59,832 nt of DNA from Acidobacteriota bacterium (GTDB lineage Bacteria > Acidobacteriota > UBA6911): positions 1-59,832 of the forward strand of contig JAFGIY010000202.1 in the NCBI GenBank assembly GCA_016929335.1, read 5' to 3'. This document shows positions 25,925-33,991 of the stretch, piece by piece. A program made the translations under genes and the position numbers. Numbering within the stretch: the stretch's first letter is position 1; each line of letters opens with the position of its first letter. Below the pieces are notes generated by a model. The model ran no database searches. It was not told where the DNA came from and saw only the letters and a program-made list of their open reading frames with translations.

Positions 25925-25987
25925 ATGCATATACCCGATGGTTTCCCGGCCGCACGCACAGCCCGGCGCAGGAAAGGACAGCCGTGA
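25925..25987 (+). pseudogene. cbiM: Remnant of cbiM: 20-codon ORF with the CbiM N-terminal signature
   Basis: The frame begins MHIPDGF, the conserved N-terminus of the CbiM/NikM S component, whose second residue (His) binds the metal. After seven residues it continues PAARTARRRKGQP and stops. The TGA overlaps the GTG start of cbiQ, exactly where cbiM or cbiN would end in an intact operon. The likely reading is an internal deletion that joined the first codons of cbiM to the last codons of itself or of a following gene. An assembly collapse could give the same result. Confidence 0.65.
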
Positions 25988-26691
25988 GACACAGCTTTAT
26001 CGACCGTTATGCTCTGCTCGATTCGCCGCTCCATATCCTGGAGCCTCGTTCGAAGCTTTTGGCGTTTACGGCTCTGATCGTCTGTGTGCTGAGCATACCG
26101 GCCGGCCAAAGCCCCCTCTTCGTGGCATACTTTTTCGCAACTGCCATCCTGATGGGTATTTCCCAGATCCCTCTGCCTTTTATCGTGGGACGAACGCTAC
26201 TGATTCTCCCATTCATTGTGCTGGCCGGCATAGCGGTACCGTGGAGGGGATTTTCCGGACTTACAACCCTGCTTGTCCGGGCCGCGCTGTGCCTGATACT
26301 GCTGATCCTGCTGACCAATACCACTCGGTTTGTAGAATTGCTGCGCGGTTTGCGAAAGCTGGGATGTCCGCAAATCCTGGTGATGAACCTGAGTTCCCTC
26401 TACCGCTACTTCTTCGTTTTGACTGAGGAGGTCGTGAGAATGATGCAAGCCCGTGCTTGCCGCCGCGTCGGCCGAGCTCCGATATTTGAAGAACTCAAAA
26501 TCCTGAGGTCGATGCTGGGGACTCTCCTGATTCGATCTTTTGAGCGGGCAAAAAGGACGCATGGCGCCATGCTGTCGCGAGGCTATGCCGGAGAATTTCC
26601 AGTGGTCTCGCCCCGCGGATTTACCTGGCGGGACCTTGCGTTTCTTTCGATAGTAACGGCGTTTATTGCCGTAACATTTTTATTACGATAG
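25984..26691 (+). CDS. cbiQ: Cobalt/nickel ECF transporter T component
   Basis: The 235-residue membrane protein has five or so hydrophobic helices and the two cytoplasmic Ala-Arg coupling motifs of energy-coupling-factor T components. The motifs are the MMQARACRRVG segment near residue 155 and SFERAKRTHGAMLSRGY near residue 185, which dock to the ATPase pair. It is expected to link CbiO to a CbiM-type S component. Translation starts at GTG 25984 behind GGAAAGGA. The upstream S component is only a scar and the downstream ATPase lacks catalytic residues, so transport function is doubtful. Confidence 0.88.
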   Translation: MRHSFIDRYALLDSPLHILEPRSKLLAFTALIVCVLSIPAGQSPLFVAYFFATAILMGISQIPLPFIVGRTLLILPFIVLAGIAVPWRGFSGLTTLLVRAALCLILLILLTNTTRFVELLRGLRKLGCPQILVMNLSSLYRYFFVLTEEVVRMMQARACRRVGRAPIFEELKILRSMLGTLLIRSFERAKRTHGAMLSRGYAGEFPVVSPRGFTWRDLAFLSIVTAFIAVTFLLR

Positions 26692-26715
26692 CAGTTCCGC
26701 CAGGCGGGAAAACAA

Positions 26716-26743
26716 ACTGCCGACTGTCTGCCGCCGACTGCCG
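26716..26743. repeat. Heptad array, 4 units of ACTGCCG type
   Basis: Units are ACTGCCG, ACTGTCT, GCCGCCG, ACTGCCG in strict 7-nt register. The array occupies the short gap between cbiQ and cbiO and ends 12 nt before the cbiO start, leaving no clear ribosome-binding site. Confidence 0.65.
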
Positions 26744-26755
26744 AACGGTACACAT

Positions 26756-27484
26756 ATGAGTGATTATGCGGTTCGAATTACCCGGTTAAGTTTCACCTAT
26801 CCGGACGGAACAAAGGCGCTGGATGGAATCGATCTGGATGTGTCCGGCGGAGAGAGAATTGCCATTGTGGGCCCAAGCGGCGCCGGGAAATCCACATTGC
26901 TCCTGCATCTGAATGGAGTCCTTAAAGGATCCGGAACCATTCGGATTCTGGGGCAGACGTTGGATCCATCCAATCTGCTGCAGATACGCAGGCAGGTGGG
27001 AATCCTTTTCCAGGACCCGAACGACCAGCTTTTCTGTCCTACCGTTTTTGAAGACATTGCATTCGGTCCTATGAACCTGTCCGTGCCGGCCGGGGAAATT
27101 CCCCACCGGGTGGAGAAAGCTTTAAACGATTCAGGGCTGGACTATTCGTTTCGATCACGATCCTCGCATCACCTAAGTCTTGGTGAGCGGAGGCGGGTTT
27201 CGCTGGCGACAGTCCTCGCAATGGAACCGGCCATTCTTGGAATGGACGGGCCGACAAGCAATCTCGATCCGCGGAACCGGCGCCATTTGATCGAGGTCAT
27301 ATCAGGCCTCACCGCCGCTTTGATCATCGCTACCTATGATCTGGAGCTTGTGCTCGATGTCTGCTCCCGGACTGTTGTAATGGATCGCGGGAAAATATGG
27401 GCGGATGGTGAAACAAAAGCCATTTTGTCGGATGCTCAGCTTATGGAAGCTCATGGCCTTGAGGTGCCGTTAAGTCTCAGCTGA
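26756..27484 (+). CDS. cbiO: Cobalt ECF-type ATPase with lost catalytic residues
   Basis: The 242-residue ABC ATPase has Walker A GPSGAGKS (39-46), Q-loop FQDPNDQ (85-91) and signature LSLGE (140-144). Two conserved catalytic positions are changed. After the Walker B aspartate (Asp164) the general-base Glu is Gly165 (GMDGPTSNLDP), and the switch His is Tyr194 (IATYDLEL). Codons GGG and TAT were confirmed by reading the DNA. Such changes normally cripple ATP hydrolysis. The frame is intact and about full length, so it is either decaying or has become a non-hydrolysing partner. The stop TGA is part of a heptad array. Confidence 0.88.
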   Translation: MSDYAVRITRLSFTYPDGTKALDGIDLDVSGGERIAIVGPSGAGKSTLLLHLNGVLKGSGTIRILGQTLDPSNLLQIRRQVGILFQDPNDQLFCPTVFEDIAFGPMNLSVPAGEIPHRVEKALNDSGLDYSFRSRSSHHLSLGERRRVSLATVLAMEPAILGMDGPTSNLDPRNRRHLIEVISGLTAALIIATYDLELVLDVCSRTVVMDRGKIWADGETKAILSDAQLMEAHGLEVPLSLS

Positions 27485-27617
27485 CAGCTGACAGCTCTCA
27501 GCCTTCAGCCGTCAGCTTTCGGCTGCCGTTGCGGACTTGTCAAAGCCCGAATAAAACAGAGGACTTTCGAGCTATCTGTATGTCGGCTGACAGCTGACCG
27601 CTGATAGCTGACAGCTG
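27476..27617. repeat. Inverted pair of CAGCTGA-type heptad arrays
   Basis: The left block 27476-27524 has seven 7-nt units of NTCAGCY type. The right block 27583-27617 has five units of the complementary NNNGCTG type. The left block overlaps the cbiO stop codon. The right block ends 7 nt before the alpha/beta hydrolase start and leaves that gene without an obvious ribosome site. Confidence 0.8.
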
Positions 27618-27624
27618 ATAAAAT

Positions 27625-28254
27625 ATGTTCCTCATGATTCCCGCTGAATCACTTCAACTTGAAGCGAATCTTCGTGAGCCCAGGAATACCATCAGGGGAG
27701 GCGTTGTGGTCTGCCATCCACATCCGGTCTACGGCGGCACAATGGATAACCGGGTTGTCTATCGCGCGGCGAAGGCCGCGGCAGCGGCGGGATTTGCGGC
27801 CCTACGATTCAATTTCCGGGGAGTAGGACAAAGCACAGGGAGTTTTGATCACGGCTTGGGTGAGAAAGAAGACGTTATTGCCGCAATCCGATGGATGGGA
27901 ATCAAGTATCCCGACCTGCCATTAGCGCTCATCGGCTATTCTTTCGGCGCCTGGGTAGGATTGCAGGTTGGATGCGGTGAACCCCGGGTAATGGCCCTTG
28001 TGGGTCTCGGTTTGCCTCTGGATCTTTACAGCATGGATTTCCTCGCTGAAAATTCCAAACCTTCGCTTTACATTGTCGGAACAAGAGATGAATTCTGTTC
28101 GCGGGAAAGCCTGATGCAATTGGGTTCTCGATTGCCGGCAACGTCGTACCTGCAGATCATTGAGGGGGCAGACCATTTTTTCTCCGAGCAGACCGATGCT
28201 ATTGAGAGATCAATCTTCGATTTTTTTGATACACTATCGCCGGAGCGGTCCTGA
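27625..28254 (+). CDS. Alpha/beta hydrolase
   Basis: This 209-residue serine hydrolase fold protein has the nucleophile elbow GYSFG (Ser106), a probable acid Asp155 (VGTRDEF) and His184 (GADHFF). The N-terminal HPHPVYGGTMDN (31-42) supplies the oxyanion region. It belongs to the short cytoplasmic alpha/beta hydrolases that carry an HPHP motif; the substrate is unknown. No signal peptide was seen. The start is ambiguous between ATG 27625 and 27634, since the upstream bases are repeat sequence. The next gene begins 2 nt after the stop, so the two are co-transcribed. Confidence 0.85.
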   Translation: MFLMIPAESLQLEANLREPRNTIRGGVVVCHPHPVYGGTMDNRVVYRAAKAAAAAGFAALRFNFRGVGQSTGSFDHGLGEKEDVIAAIRWMGIKYPDLPLALIGYSFGAWVGLQVGCGEPRVMALVGLGLPLDLYSMDFLAENSKPSLYIVGTRDEFCSRESLMQLGSRLPATSYLQIIEGADHFFSEQTDAIERSIFDFFDTLSPERS

Positions 28255-28256
28255 TC

Positions 28257-29186
28257 ATGAAACAGGCAATTCTTGCTGCATTGATTATCTTCGCCCTGTG
28301 CGATGGCAATGAATCCTTTGGTGCGGAGCCTCGCTTCATTAAGATAAGCGATCATTGCTACTACATGCAGATGGCGGAAAGCGGCGAAAATATTGCAGCG
28401 GTTGTTACAGACGATGGCGTATTGCTGGTAAATCCACCGCCGGAACCGGAGTTGTCTATTGCCGTCGATGCCTTGAAGAAAATAGCTTCGAAGGCCGTGC
28501 GCTGGGTGGTCTTCACGGATCCCGGCCTGTCTCAGGATTCACAAGCTCGTTTTTTCTCAGAGGGGAATACGCTGTTTTTAGGCACGGCAAAATTCAGGGC
28601 TTTGTCAAAACCAAAATCAGCAAATAAGGATGTTGAAGACAACGAATCCGCTCCGGCGCCTGCACCCGCCTGGCTTTTGTTTGAACGGCAGATGCGTTTG
28701 TTCCCGTCGAATCTTGAGATACGAATCATTGCTCTGCAACATAAGGCCAGAACGGGCGCAGATATAATCGTTTTTATTCCGGCAGAGAAGGTCCTTTTTG
28801 CGGGCAGGCTATATGAAGCGGCACGATATCCGGACATTGATGCCGATCTGGAAGGCAGCGCAATCGGATGGCTGGACGGCATCAAGCAGATTATAGATGC
28901 CGTGCCTTTGCTGAAAACCGCTATACCTCAGGTTCGTCCCGATCCCAAGTCTGAAAAGGAAAAAACGCTGGAAGAGAACGTAATCATTCTGTCATCCCGC
29001 GGGGAAACCTCCAATCTGCAGAATATGAAGGATCTGCTGGAATCGTCCCGAAAGCTTCACAGCGACATATCGAGATCAATTAGGCGAGGCCGCACGTGCG
29101 ATGACTTTCTCACATCTCCGGCCTCCGATCCCTACCGCAGCTATGCCAATCTTCATTCCTTCGCCACCCACCTCTTCGCCGAATGA
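28257..29186 (+). CDS. Secreted metallo-beta-lactamase-fold protein lacking metal ligands
   Basis: The 309-residue product has an N-terminal signal segment (about 1-22). The fold resembles MBL proteins of the quinoprotein-relay/SoxH type: GENIAAVVTDDGVLLVNPP, then RWVVFTDPG where HxHxDH is expected, then IVFIPAEKVLFAGRLYEA where the metal Asp (usually AGD) is Arg. Thus the HxHxDH block and the Asp ligand are both absent. A catalytic zinc site is very unlikely; a binding or scaffold role, or decay, is inferred. It is coupled to the alpha/beta hydrolase gene. Confidence 0.7.
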   Translation: MKQAILAALIIFALCDGNESFGAEPRFIKISDHCYYMQMAESGENIAAVVTDDGVLLVNPPPEPELSIAVDALKKIASKAVRWVVFTDPGLSQDSQARFFSEGNTLFLGTAKFRALSKPKSANKDVEDNESAPAPAPAWLLFERQMRLFPSNLEIRIIALQHKARTGADIIVFIPAEKVLFAGRLYEAARYPDIDADLEGSAIGWLDGIKQIIDAVPLLKTAIPQVRPDPKSEKEKTLEENVIILSSRGETSNLQNMKDLLESSRKLHSDISRSIRRGRTCDDFLTSPASDPYRSYANLHSFATHLFAE

Positions 29187-29351
29187 TTATTAATACGGAA
29201 AACGGGGGTCGGACCGACGCAAGGTCTATAAAATCAGTAATATACGCTGAATAGTCCTCTGATTTATGGCCTTAGATGCGATTTTACCCCGGTCGTTTTT
29301 CATTCTAAGGAAGGAGGCCTACACCAGTGTCCCCAATAGCGTCGATGATTT

Positions 29352-29448
29352 GGACACCCCATTATTTCCACCTCCGCTTCTGGAATTCTCAGCCTCTCAA
29401 GGGTTTGATCCGGCTTAAATTGGTAAATGGGGAAAATAATGGGTGTCC
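29352..29448. repeat. Inverted repeat GGACACCCCATTATTTCC ... GGAAAATAATGGGTGTCC
   Basis: Two nearly complementary 18-nt arms enclose 61 nt. A further GTGTCC lies at 29327-29332. It resembles the terminal inverted repeats left by a small insertion element; no transposase fragment was recognised. Confidence 0.6.
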
Positions 29449-29487
29449 AGGATTCTGCTTTACAATTTGGGCTTATACCTTGACCTA

Positions 29488-29666
29488 GTCCGCATTTCTC
29501 ACAGAGTTTCTACTGCGGCGGCGGATCCGGGCATGTCTGCCGCGTTGCGCTCGGTCGGATTCCTCGACGTACTGTCAAGTACGCCTGCGGAATCCGACCG
29601 TCGCGCGCCTTGCATCCATGCCCGTCTGCGCCGCCTCGCTACGAAACCCTGTGAGAAATGCGGGCT
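29488..29666. repeat. Foldable ~177-nt repeat, copy 1
   Basis: The ends CCGCATTTCTCACAG and CTGTGAGAAATGCGG are inverted. The interior continues to pair (GGGCATG/CATGCCC, GGTCGGATTCC/GGAATCCGACC), up to an apex hairpin CGTACT-GTCA-AGTACG. The second copy, in the same orientation, is at 40004-40179. It could be a MITE-like element or a structured RNA. Confidence 0.85.
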
Positions 29667-29778
29667 AGACTTGGACCGGGGCTGCTTTGTTGGGCTGAGA
29701 TGAAATCGTCCAAGTCGAATTCCGAGACGAGGTCGAGGTTCAGGTTTGGCATTTGGTGCAAGGTTATGGGAATTGGGA

Positions 29779-30591
29779 TTATTCAGCGATTCGGAGGAAG
29801 CGGTGGGAATTTTTCCACACGGTCTGTTCAACTACATCGCCGGGTTCGCTGCGGAGGGTTTTGAGGAAGTCCATGACGTGGCGGGTGAAAGCGGGCTCAT
29901 TGATTTTGTACACGTTTCGGACGGCCTGTGGTACGAGGAAGGGCGCATCGGTTTCCACCAGTATCCGGTCCAGCCTGAGTTCGCGCGCCGTATCCTGTAC
30001 TGCAGTTGATTTCTGGTATGTCAGCATGCCCGAAAAAGAAAAGTATATTTCGTCCGAAAAGTTCAGAAGCTCCCGGGCGAATTTCGGGTTCTCGCTATAG
30101 CAATGAATCACGGCGCGTCTGATGCCGGACTCCTTCAGTATGGATATCGTATCTGCTGCAGCGTCGCGGGTGTGGACGATCAGCGGCAGGTCCAGGCGCA
30201 GGGACAGTTCGGCCTGATGGCGGAAGAATTCGCGTTGTGTCTGTTTCTGAGTTTCTTTGTGTCCCCGTGTCAGATGAAAATAATCAAGGCCTGTCTCGCC
30301 GATTCCCACTATTTTGTCCCGGCTGTTTTGGGCGAGTTTCTCCAGCTCCCTGATATGCTCTGCAGCTGAGAGCGGCGGCAAATTCTGGCAGCCTGTGGGA
30401 TGGAATCCGGCGGCGTACCAGGTATCGGAGCCCCAAGCCCGGGCCAGTGACAGGGCTTCGAGGCTCTTGTCGATATCCGTGCCGATATGCACGGAGCGGA
30501 CGACACCCATTGCGCGCATGTTATCGAGCATTTCAGTCTGCCGATGTTTGAGGCCGTGCCAGTATCCATGGCAATGCGTGTCAAAGATCAT
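29779..30591 (-). CDS. tatD: TatD-family metal-dependent hydrolase/DNase
   Basis: This 270-residue TIM-barrel amidohydrolase-like protein has THCH (5-8), GIGETGLDYFH (Glu metal ligand), IVHTRDA and VIHCYSE (His ligands), and LVETDAPFL (catalytic Asp). TatD proteins act as 3'-5' exonucleases in DNA repair or as D-aminoacyl/peptide hydrolases. Its frame overlaps the upstream xthA by 11 nt, so two nucleases are encoded in one transcript. It is the last gene of the run; the 177-nt repeat lies downstream. Confidence 0.92.
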   Translation of the reverse strand: MIFDTHCHGYWHGLKHRQTEMLDNMRAMGVVRSVHIGTDIDKSLEALSLARAWGSDTWYAAGFHPTGCQNLPPLSAAEHIRELEKLAQNSRDKIVGIGETGLDYFHLTRGHKETQKQTQREFFRHQAELSLRLDLPLIVHTRDAAADTISILKESGIRRAVIHCYSENPKFARELLNFSDEIYFSFSGMLTYQKSTAVQDTARELRLDRILVETDAPFLVPQAVRNVYKINEPAFTRHVMDFLKTLRSEPGDVVEQTVWKNSHRFLRIAE

Positions 30592-31354
30592 TCCGCTGGT
30601 AATCTCCGGCCAGTTCTGCGACGACAGGGGCGTGATCGCTTGTGCCGGTCTGTGTGAGCACCGAGCATTTGGTAATATGGTCAGCCACCGGCTGACCGGC
30701 GAAAATATAATCCAGCCGCCATCCTATATTTTTCTGGCGCATGTTGCGCCAGGGGGGCCACCATGTGAACAACTGATCGTTGTCGGGATCCAGTGTGCGC
30801 CCGAGATCGATCAATCCGCCGCCGGCGATGAAACGCTCGAAAAGCCCCCGTTCGTCGGGCCGCTGACCGATTGCGTCGGGTTTGCGTTCCTTGGGATGGA
30901 CATCCTGATCCGTGCGTGTAACGTTCATGTCGCCGCACAGGATCAGATCCAGTCCCTGCTCTCGGCAGCCCCTTGCATATCTTTCCATTGACTCAAGGAA
31001 CCGCAGCTTGGCGGCGTAGTCCTTGCCGCCGTTTGGCACGTAAACCGATCCGATAAGCAATTTTCCGAGCCGCGCGATCACGATGCGAGTTTCAAAATCG
31101 AAATCCGGATGCTCGAATTGAGGCGGCTCCTGAATCCTTTCCCGGCGGATGTGGAGTCCTACGCCGGAGTAGGCACGTTCCCCATGCCAGCAGCACCAGT
31201 AGTCCGGCAGCTGCAGGAGAGGTTCGGGAACCTGATCACGGGATGCCTTGATTTCCTGCAGGCAGATCACATCAGGCTGTTCGTGCTGAATCCATTCGAG
31301 CACTTGCGCCTGGCGGGCGCGAATCCCATTAACATTCCAGGTGGCAATTTTCAT
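30581..31354 (-). CDS. xthA: Exodeoxyribonuclease III / AP endonuclease
   Basis: This 257-residue Exo III-family enzyme cleaves at abasic sites and degrades 3' ends. It has MKIATWNVNGIRAR at the start, Glu34 in CLQEIKA (metal), GSVYVPNG, GDMNVTRTDQDVH, the conserved W-x-x-DYI (WRLDYIF) and SDHAPV (Asp240, His241). ATG 31354 is chosen because GGAGGG precedes it; the upstream frame extension has no such site. It lies 25 nt after dnaB and overlaps tatD. Confidence 0.95.
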   Translation of the reverse strand: MKIATWNVNGIRARQAQVLEWIQHEQPDVICLQEIKASRDQVPEPLLQLPDYWCCWHGERAYSGVGLHIRRERIQEPPQFEHPDFDFETRIVIARLGKLLIGSVYVPNGGKDYAAKLRFLESMERYARGCREQGLDLILCGDMNVTRTDQDVHPKERKPDAIGQRPDERGLFERFIAGGGLIDLGRTLDPDNDQLFTWWPPWRNMRQKNIGWRLDYIFAGQPVADHITKCSVLTQTGTSDHAPVVAELAGDYQRNDL

Positions 31355-31379
31355 GAAACCCTCCGCTGCCGGCTGAAAA

Positions 31380-32720
31380 CTATTCCTGGTACAGGTTGTC
31401 AAATCGTGTGTATTGTTTGCTGAAAGCGAGATCAATGGAGCCCGTGGGGCCGTTTCTCTGTTTGCCGATGATCAATTCCGCCCTTCCGGCATTTTCGTCG
31501 GTGGCATTCTGCGTTTCCTCTCGATAAATAAACATCACAACATCGGCGTCCTGCTCGATGGAACCGGATTCACGAAGATCCGACAGCTGCGGCCTGCGAT
31601 GCTCTCCGGTTCTCGATTCAATGGCGCGGCTGAGCTGGGAAACGGCAATGAGAGGCACGTGGAGCTCTTTGGCAACTCCCTTCAGTCCCCGGGAGACCTG
31701 AGAGATTTCCTGAGTACGGTTCTCATATCGTTGATTGGAGCCGGACATCAGCTGAAGGTAATCAACAATGATCAGATCCAGCTCGTGTTCCAGACTGAGG
31801 CGGCGGGCTTTGGATCGGAGTTCGGGAACCGTAATAGTGGCTGTGTCATCGATGAAGATCTTTGCTTCCGCCAGGTCCCCGGAGGCCTGGCTCAACCGGT
31901 TCCAGTCTTCCTTATTCAAATAGCCCGTATTGATTCTATGCGCATCAATCCGGGACTGGCTGCACAGGAGGCGTTTGACGAGCTGCTCCTTGCTCATTTC
32001 GAGACTGAAAATGCCGACGGATTTTTTATTTTTGATTGCGACATGCTCGGCGATGTTGAGGCAGAGGCTGGTCTTCCCGAGGCTGGGCCTGGCTGCGATG
32101 ATGATCAAATCCGAAGGGTGCAGTCCCGACGTCATCCGGTCCAGGTCAACAAATCCGGTTTCCAGTCCGGTTACAGGCGTTTTCTGGTTTGACAATTCCT
32201 CGATCTGTTTGAAGACATCGTGGACGATCGGTGAAATGGGAGCAAAGCCCGTGTGGAATTGCTGTTTGGCAATCTCAAATATGGACTTTTCCATTTCCTG
32301 CAGGATGTCCTGCGCGGGATCTTCATCTTGGTAGCTGCGAGCCATCGTTTCGCTGGAGATTTGAATAAGACGCCGGAGCGTCGCTTTCTCTCTGACGATC
32401 TGGGCATAATACTCGATATTGATGGCTCTGGGCAAACCGTCGGTTAAGCCTGCGAGATAGGCCGCGCCTCCCACGCTTTCGATCTCGTTTGAACGCATGA
32501 GTTCATCTTTGAGTGTGATCAGATCGATGGGCCTGGACTCGTTCATGAGCAGGAGCATCTTGTCGAAGATACGGCGGTGGCTTTCGAGATAGAAGTCGTG
32601 CGGTCTGAGGATTTCAAATACGGAGAGCACAGCCTTATCGTCCAGGAGTATGGCTCCCAGAATAGATCGCTCCGCCTCGAGGTTGCTGGGAAGCGTTTTT
32701 TCCAGGCTGATGTCGGCCAT
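31380..32720 (-). CDS. dnaB: Replicative DNA helicase
   Basis: The 446-residue DnaB forms the hexameric fork helicase. The N-terminal helical domain (LPSNLEAERSILGAILLDD) and the RecA-like motor are complete. The motor has Walker A ARPSLGKTS, EMSKEQL, Walker B LIIVDYLQLM, and SQLSRAIESR followed by LSDLRESGSIEQDADVV. The ATG at 32720 lies only 4 nt after a heptad array and has no visible ribosome-binding site, so translation may rely on coupling or on the folded leader. It follows rplI in the ribosomal-protein operon, a conserved neighbourhood. Confidence 0.97.
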   Translation of the reverse strand: MADISLEKTLPSNLEAERSILGAILLDDKAVLSVFEILRPHDFYLESHRRIFDKMLLLMNESRPIDLITLKDELMRSNEIESVGGAAYLAGLTDGLPRAINIEYYAQIVREKATLRRLIQISSETMARSYQDEDPAQDILQEMEKSIFEIAKQQFHTGFAPISPIVHDVFKQIEELSNQKTPVTGLETGFVDLDRMTSGLHPSDLIIIAARPSLGKTSLCLNIAEHVAIKNKKSVGIFSLEMSKEQLVKRLLCSQSRIDAHRINTGYLNKEDWNRLSQASGDLAEAKIFIDDTATITVPELRSKARRLSLEHELDLIIVDYLQLMSGSNQRYENRTQEISQVSRGLKGVAKELHVPLIAVSQLSRAIESRTGEHRRPQLSDLRESGSIEQDADVVMFIYREETQNATDENAGRAELIIGKQRNGPTGSIDLAFSKQYTRFDNLYQE

Positions 32721-32724
32721 TGAG

Positions 32725-32794
32725 ATTTACGATTGACGGTTGACGATTTACGATTGATCTATAAACCGTCAATCGTAAATCGTCAATCGTAAAT
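32725..32794. repeat. Inverted heptad arrays between rplI and dnaB
   Basis: Left units from 32725 are ATTTACG, ATTGACG, GTTGACG, ATTTACG. Right units 32767-32794 are CGTCAAT/CGTAAAT alternating. An 18-bp perfect stem can form around an 11-nt loop. The right end shares one base with the rplI TAA stop, and the left end is 4 nt from the dnaB ATG, so the whole gap is repeat. Confidence 0.85.
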
Positions 32795-33252
32795 TATGTG
32801 GTGGCTTCGGGTTCGGCTTCTACGATGACCTTGATGGGGACGGTCACCTCGCGGTGCAGACGAATGGGCACCTGGTATTCCCCGATAGCTTTGATAGGCT
32901 CTTCCAGCTGAATCTTGCGCTTGTCGATATCAATTTTGTGAGTAATGAGGAAATCGGCAATATCCAGCGCGGTTACCGATCCATAAAGGGACCCGCCTTC
33001 TCCGGCTTTGCGTTGAATTGTGACGCTTTGTTTGACTATATCGCGGGCCAGGATGGTCGCGGCTTCTTTCTCCCGGTGATCGCGCCGCGCCTGAGCGATT
33101 TTTTCCATCTCGGCAATTTTGATGTTGCCGGGAGTGGCTTCCATGGCAAGGCTTTTGGGGATCAGATAATTTCGCCCGAATCCGGGAGCCACTTTAACGA
33201 CATCGCCCGCCTTGCCCACTTTTTCAACATCTTGCTTCAATATGACCTTCAT
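32794..33252 (-). CDS. rplI: 50S ribosomal protein L9
   Basis: This 152-residue bL9 has the N-terminal domain MKVILKQDVEKVGKAGDVVKV and the long connecting helix, then a C-terminal domain ending in PIKVIVEAE. Length is typical. It lies 22 nt after rpsR in the rpsF-rpsR-rplI-dnaB run. Its stop codon is directly continuous with a heptad array. Confidence 0.97.
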   Translation of the reverse strand: MKVILKQDVEKVGKAGDVVKVAPGFGRNYLIPKSLAMEATPGNIKIAEMEKIAQARRDHREKEAATILARDIVKQSVTIQRKAGEGGSLYGSVTALDIADFLITHKIDIDKRKIQLEEPIKAIGEYQVPIRLHREVTVPIKVIVEAEPEATT

Positions 33253-33274
33253 TTTTCACCCTCTGTATGAAATA

Positions 33275-33508
33275 TCAATCCGCAACGAATGGAAGGATGG
33301 CCATGTGTCTGGCGCGTTTGATGGCTTCCGCAAGCAAGCGCTGATGTGTTGAGCAGACTCCGCTGATCCTTCTGGGCAGAATCTTCCCCCGCTCGGGAAT
33401 AAAATGGCCGAGGAGCTTTGCGTCTTTGAAATCGATATATGTAATTTTTTCCGCGCAAAATTTACAGACTCTTTTGCGCCGAACGCTGAAACGTTTTGGA
33501 GCTGGCAT
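33275..33508 (-). CDS. rpsR: 30S ribosomal protein S18
   Basis: This 77-residue bS18 has the RNA-binding core [20 protein letters not shown] and [16 protein letters not shown]. The N-terminal Cys pair CKFC with VCSTH later indicates the zinc-containing (C+) form. It lies 60 nt after rpsF; ssb, often between them, is absent. Confidence 0.97.
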   Translation of the reverse strand: MPAPKRFSVRRKRVCKFCAEKITYIDFKDAKLLGHFIPERGKILPRRISGVCSTHQRLLAEAIKRARHMAILPFVAD

Positions 33509-33568
33509 AATAAATGGCCTTTCTACCGTAATGGACCGGGCATTGTCGATCCGGTCCCGGTGAACTTC

Positions 33569-33973
33569 TTACAAATCCAATTCCATTGGGGGCATCTGTT
33601 CGTTCTCGGCTGAGATTGGAGACTCGAAACCCTGTTTGGGCGCTTTTTTGCGTCTTGCAGCCTTGATCTTTTCCGAGCGCTTAAGATCCTCGTCAACGCG
33701 GACCGAAATGAACCGGATGATATAGTCGGTCACGCGAAAACGTCTCTCCAATTCCGCTATGGCACTGCCATCCCCCTCAATGGAAAGCACCACATAATAC
33801 CCTTCCCTGAATCTCTTGATCTTATATGCCAGGGATTTCTTCCCCCAGTTGTCGACCTTTACCACTTTGCCGTTCTTGCTTTCTACCACGCTTTGGGCAT
33901 GGCTGATGAAGCTATCCAGCTCTTCGCTGGTTAAAGTGGGTGCAGCAACAAAGACCACCTCGTAATTTCTCAC
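33569..33973 (-). CDS. rpsF: 30S ribosomal protein S6
   Basis: This 134-residue bS6 has the ferredoxin-like core MRNYEVVFVAAPTL and WGKKSLAYKIKRFREGYYV. A charged C-terminal extension (about 105-134) is longer than in E. coli. It pairs with S18 in the small subunit. It lies 18 nt after pth, and the stop is followed by rpsR. Confidence 0.96.
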   Translation of the reverse strand: MRNYEVVFVAAPTLTSEELDSFISHAQSVVESKNGKVVKVDNWGKKSLAYKIKRFREGYYVVLSIEGDGSAIAELERRFRVTDYIIRFISVRVDEDLKRSEKIKAARRKKAPKQGFESPISAENEQMPPMELDL

Positions 33974-33991
33974 GGTCTTCTCCTTACAGCT

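Larger units (their letters stand above)
29187..29778. other. 592-bp gene-free stretch with two structured repeats
   Basis: No gene is supported. The stretch holds GTGTCC/GGACAC inverted repeats (29327-29448) and copy 1 of the 177-nt foldable repeat (29488-29666). An 86-codon frame through the repeat is judged non-coding. Confidence 0.55.

Noticed and set aside
29443..29703. 86-codon plus-strand frame in the 177-nt repeat, with a similar 92-codon frame at 39999-40277
   Set aside because: Both frames follow the same repeat, have no ribosome-binding site, and their peptide similarity is explained by DNA identity. The frame-preserving 3-nt indel is noted but is not enough to call a gene.
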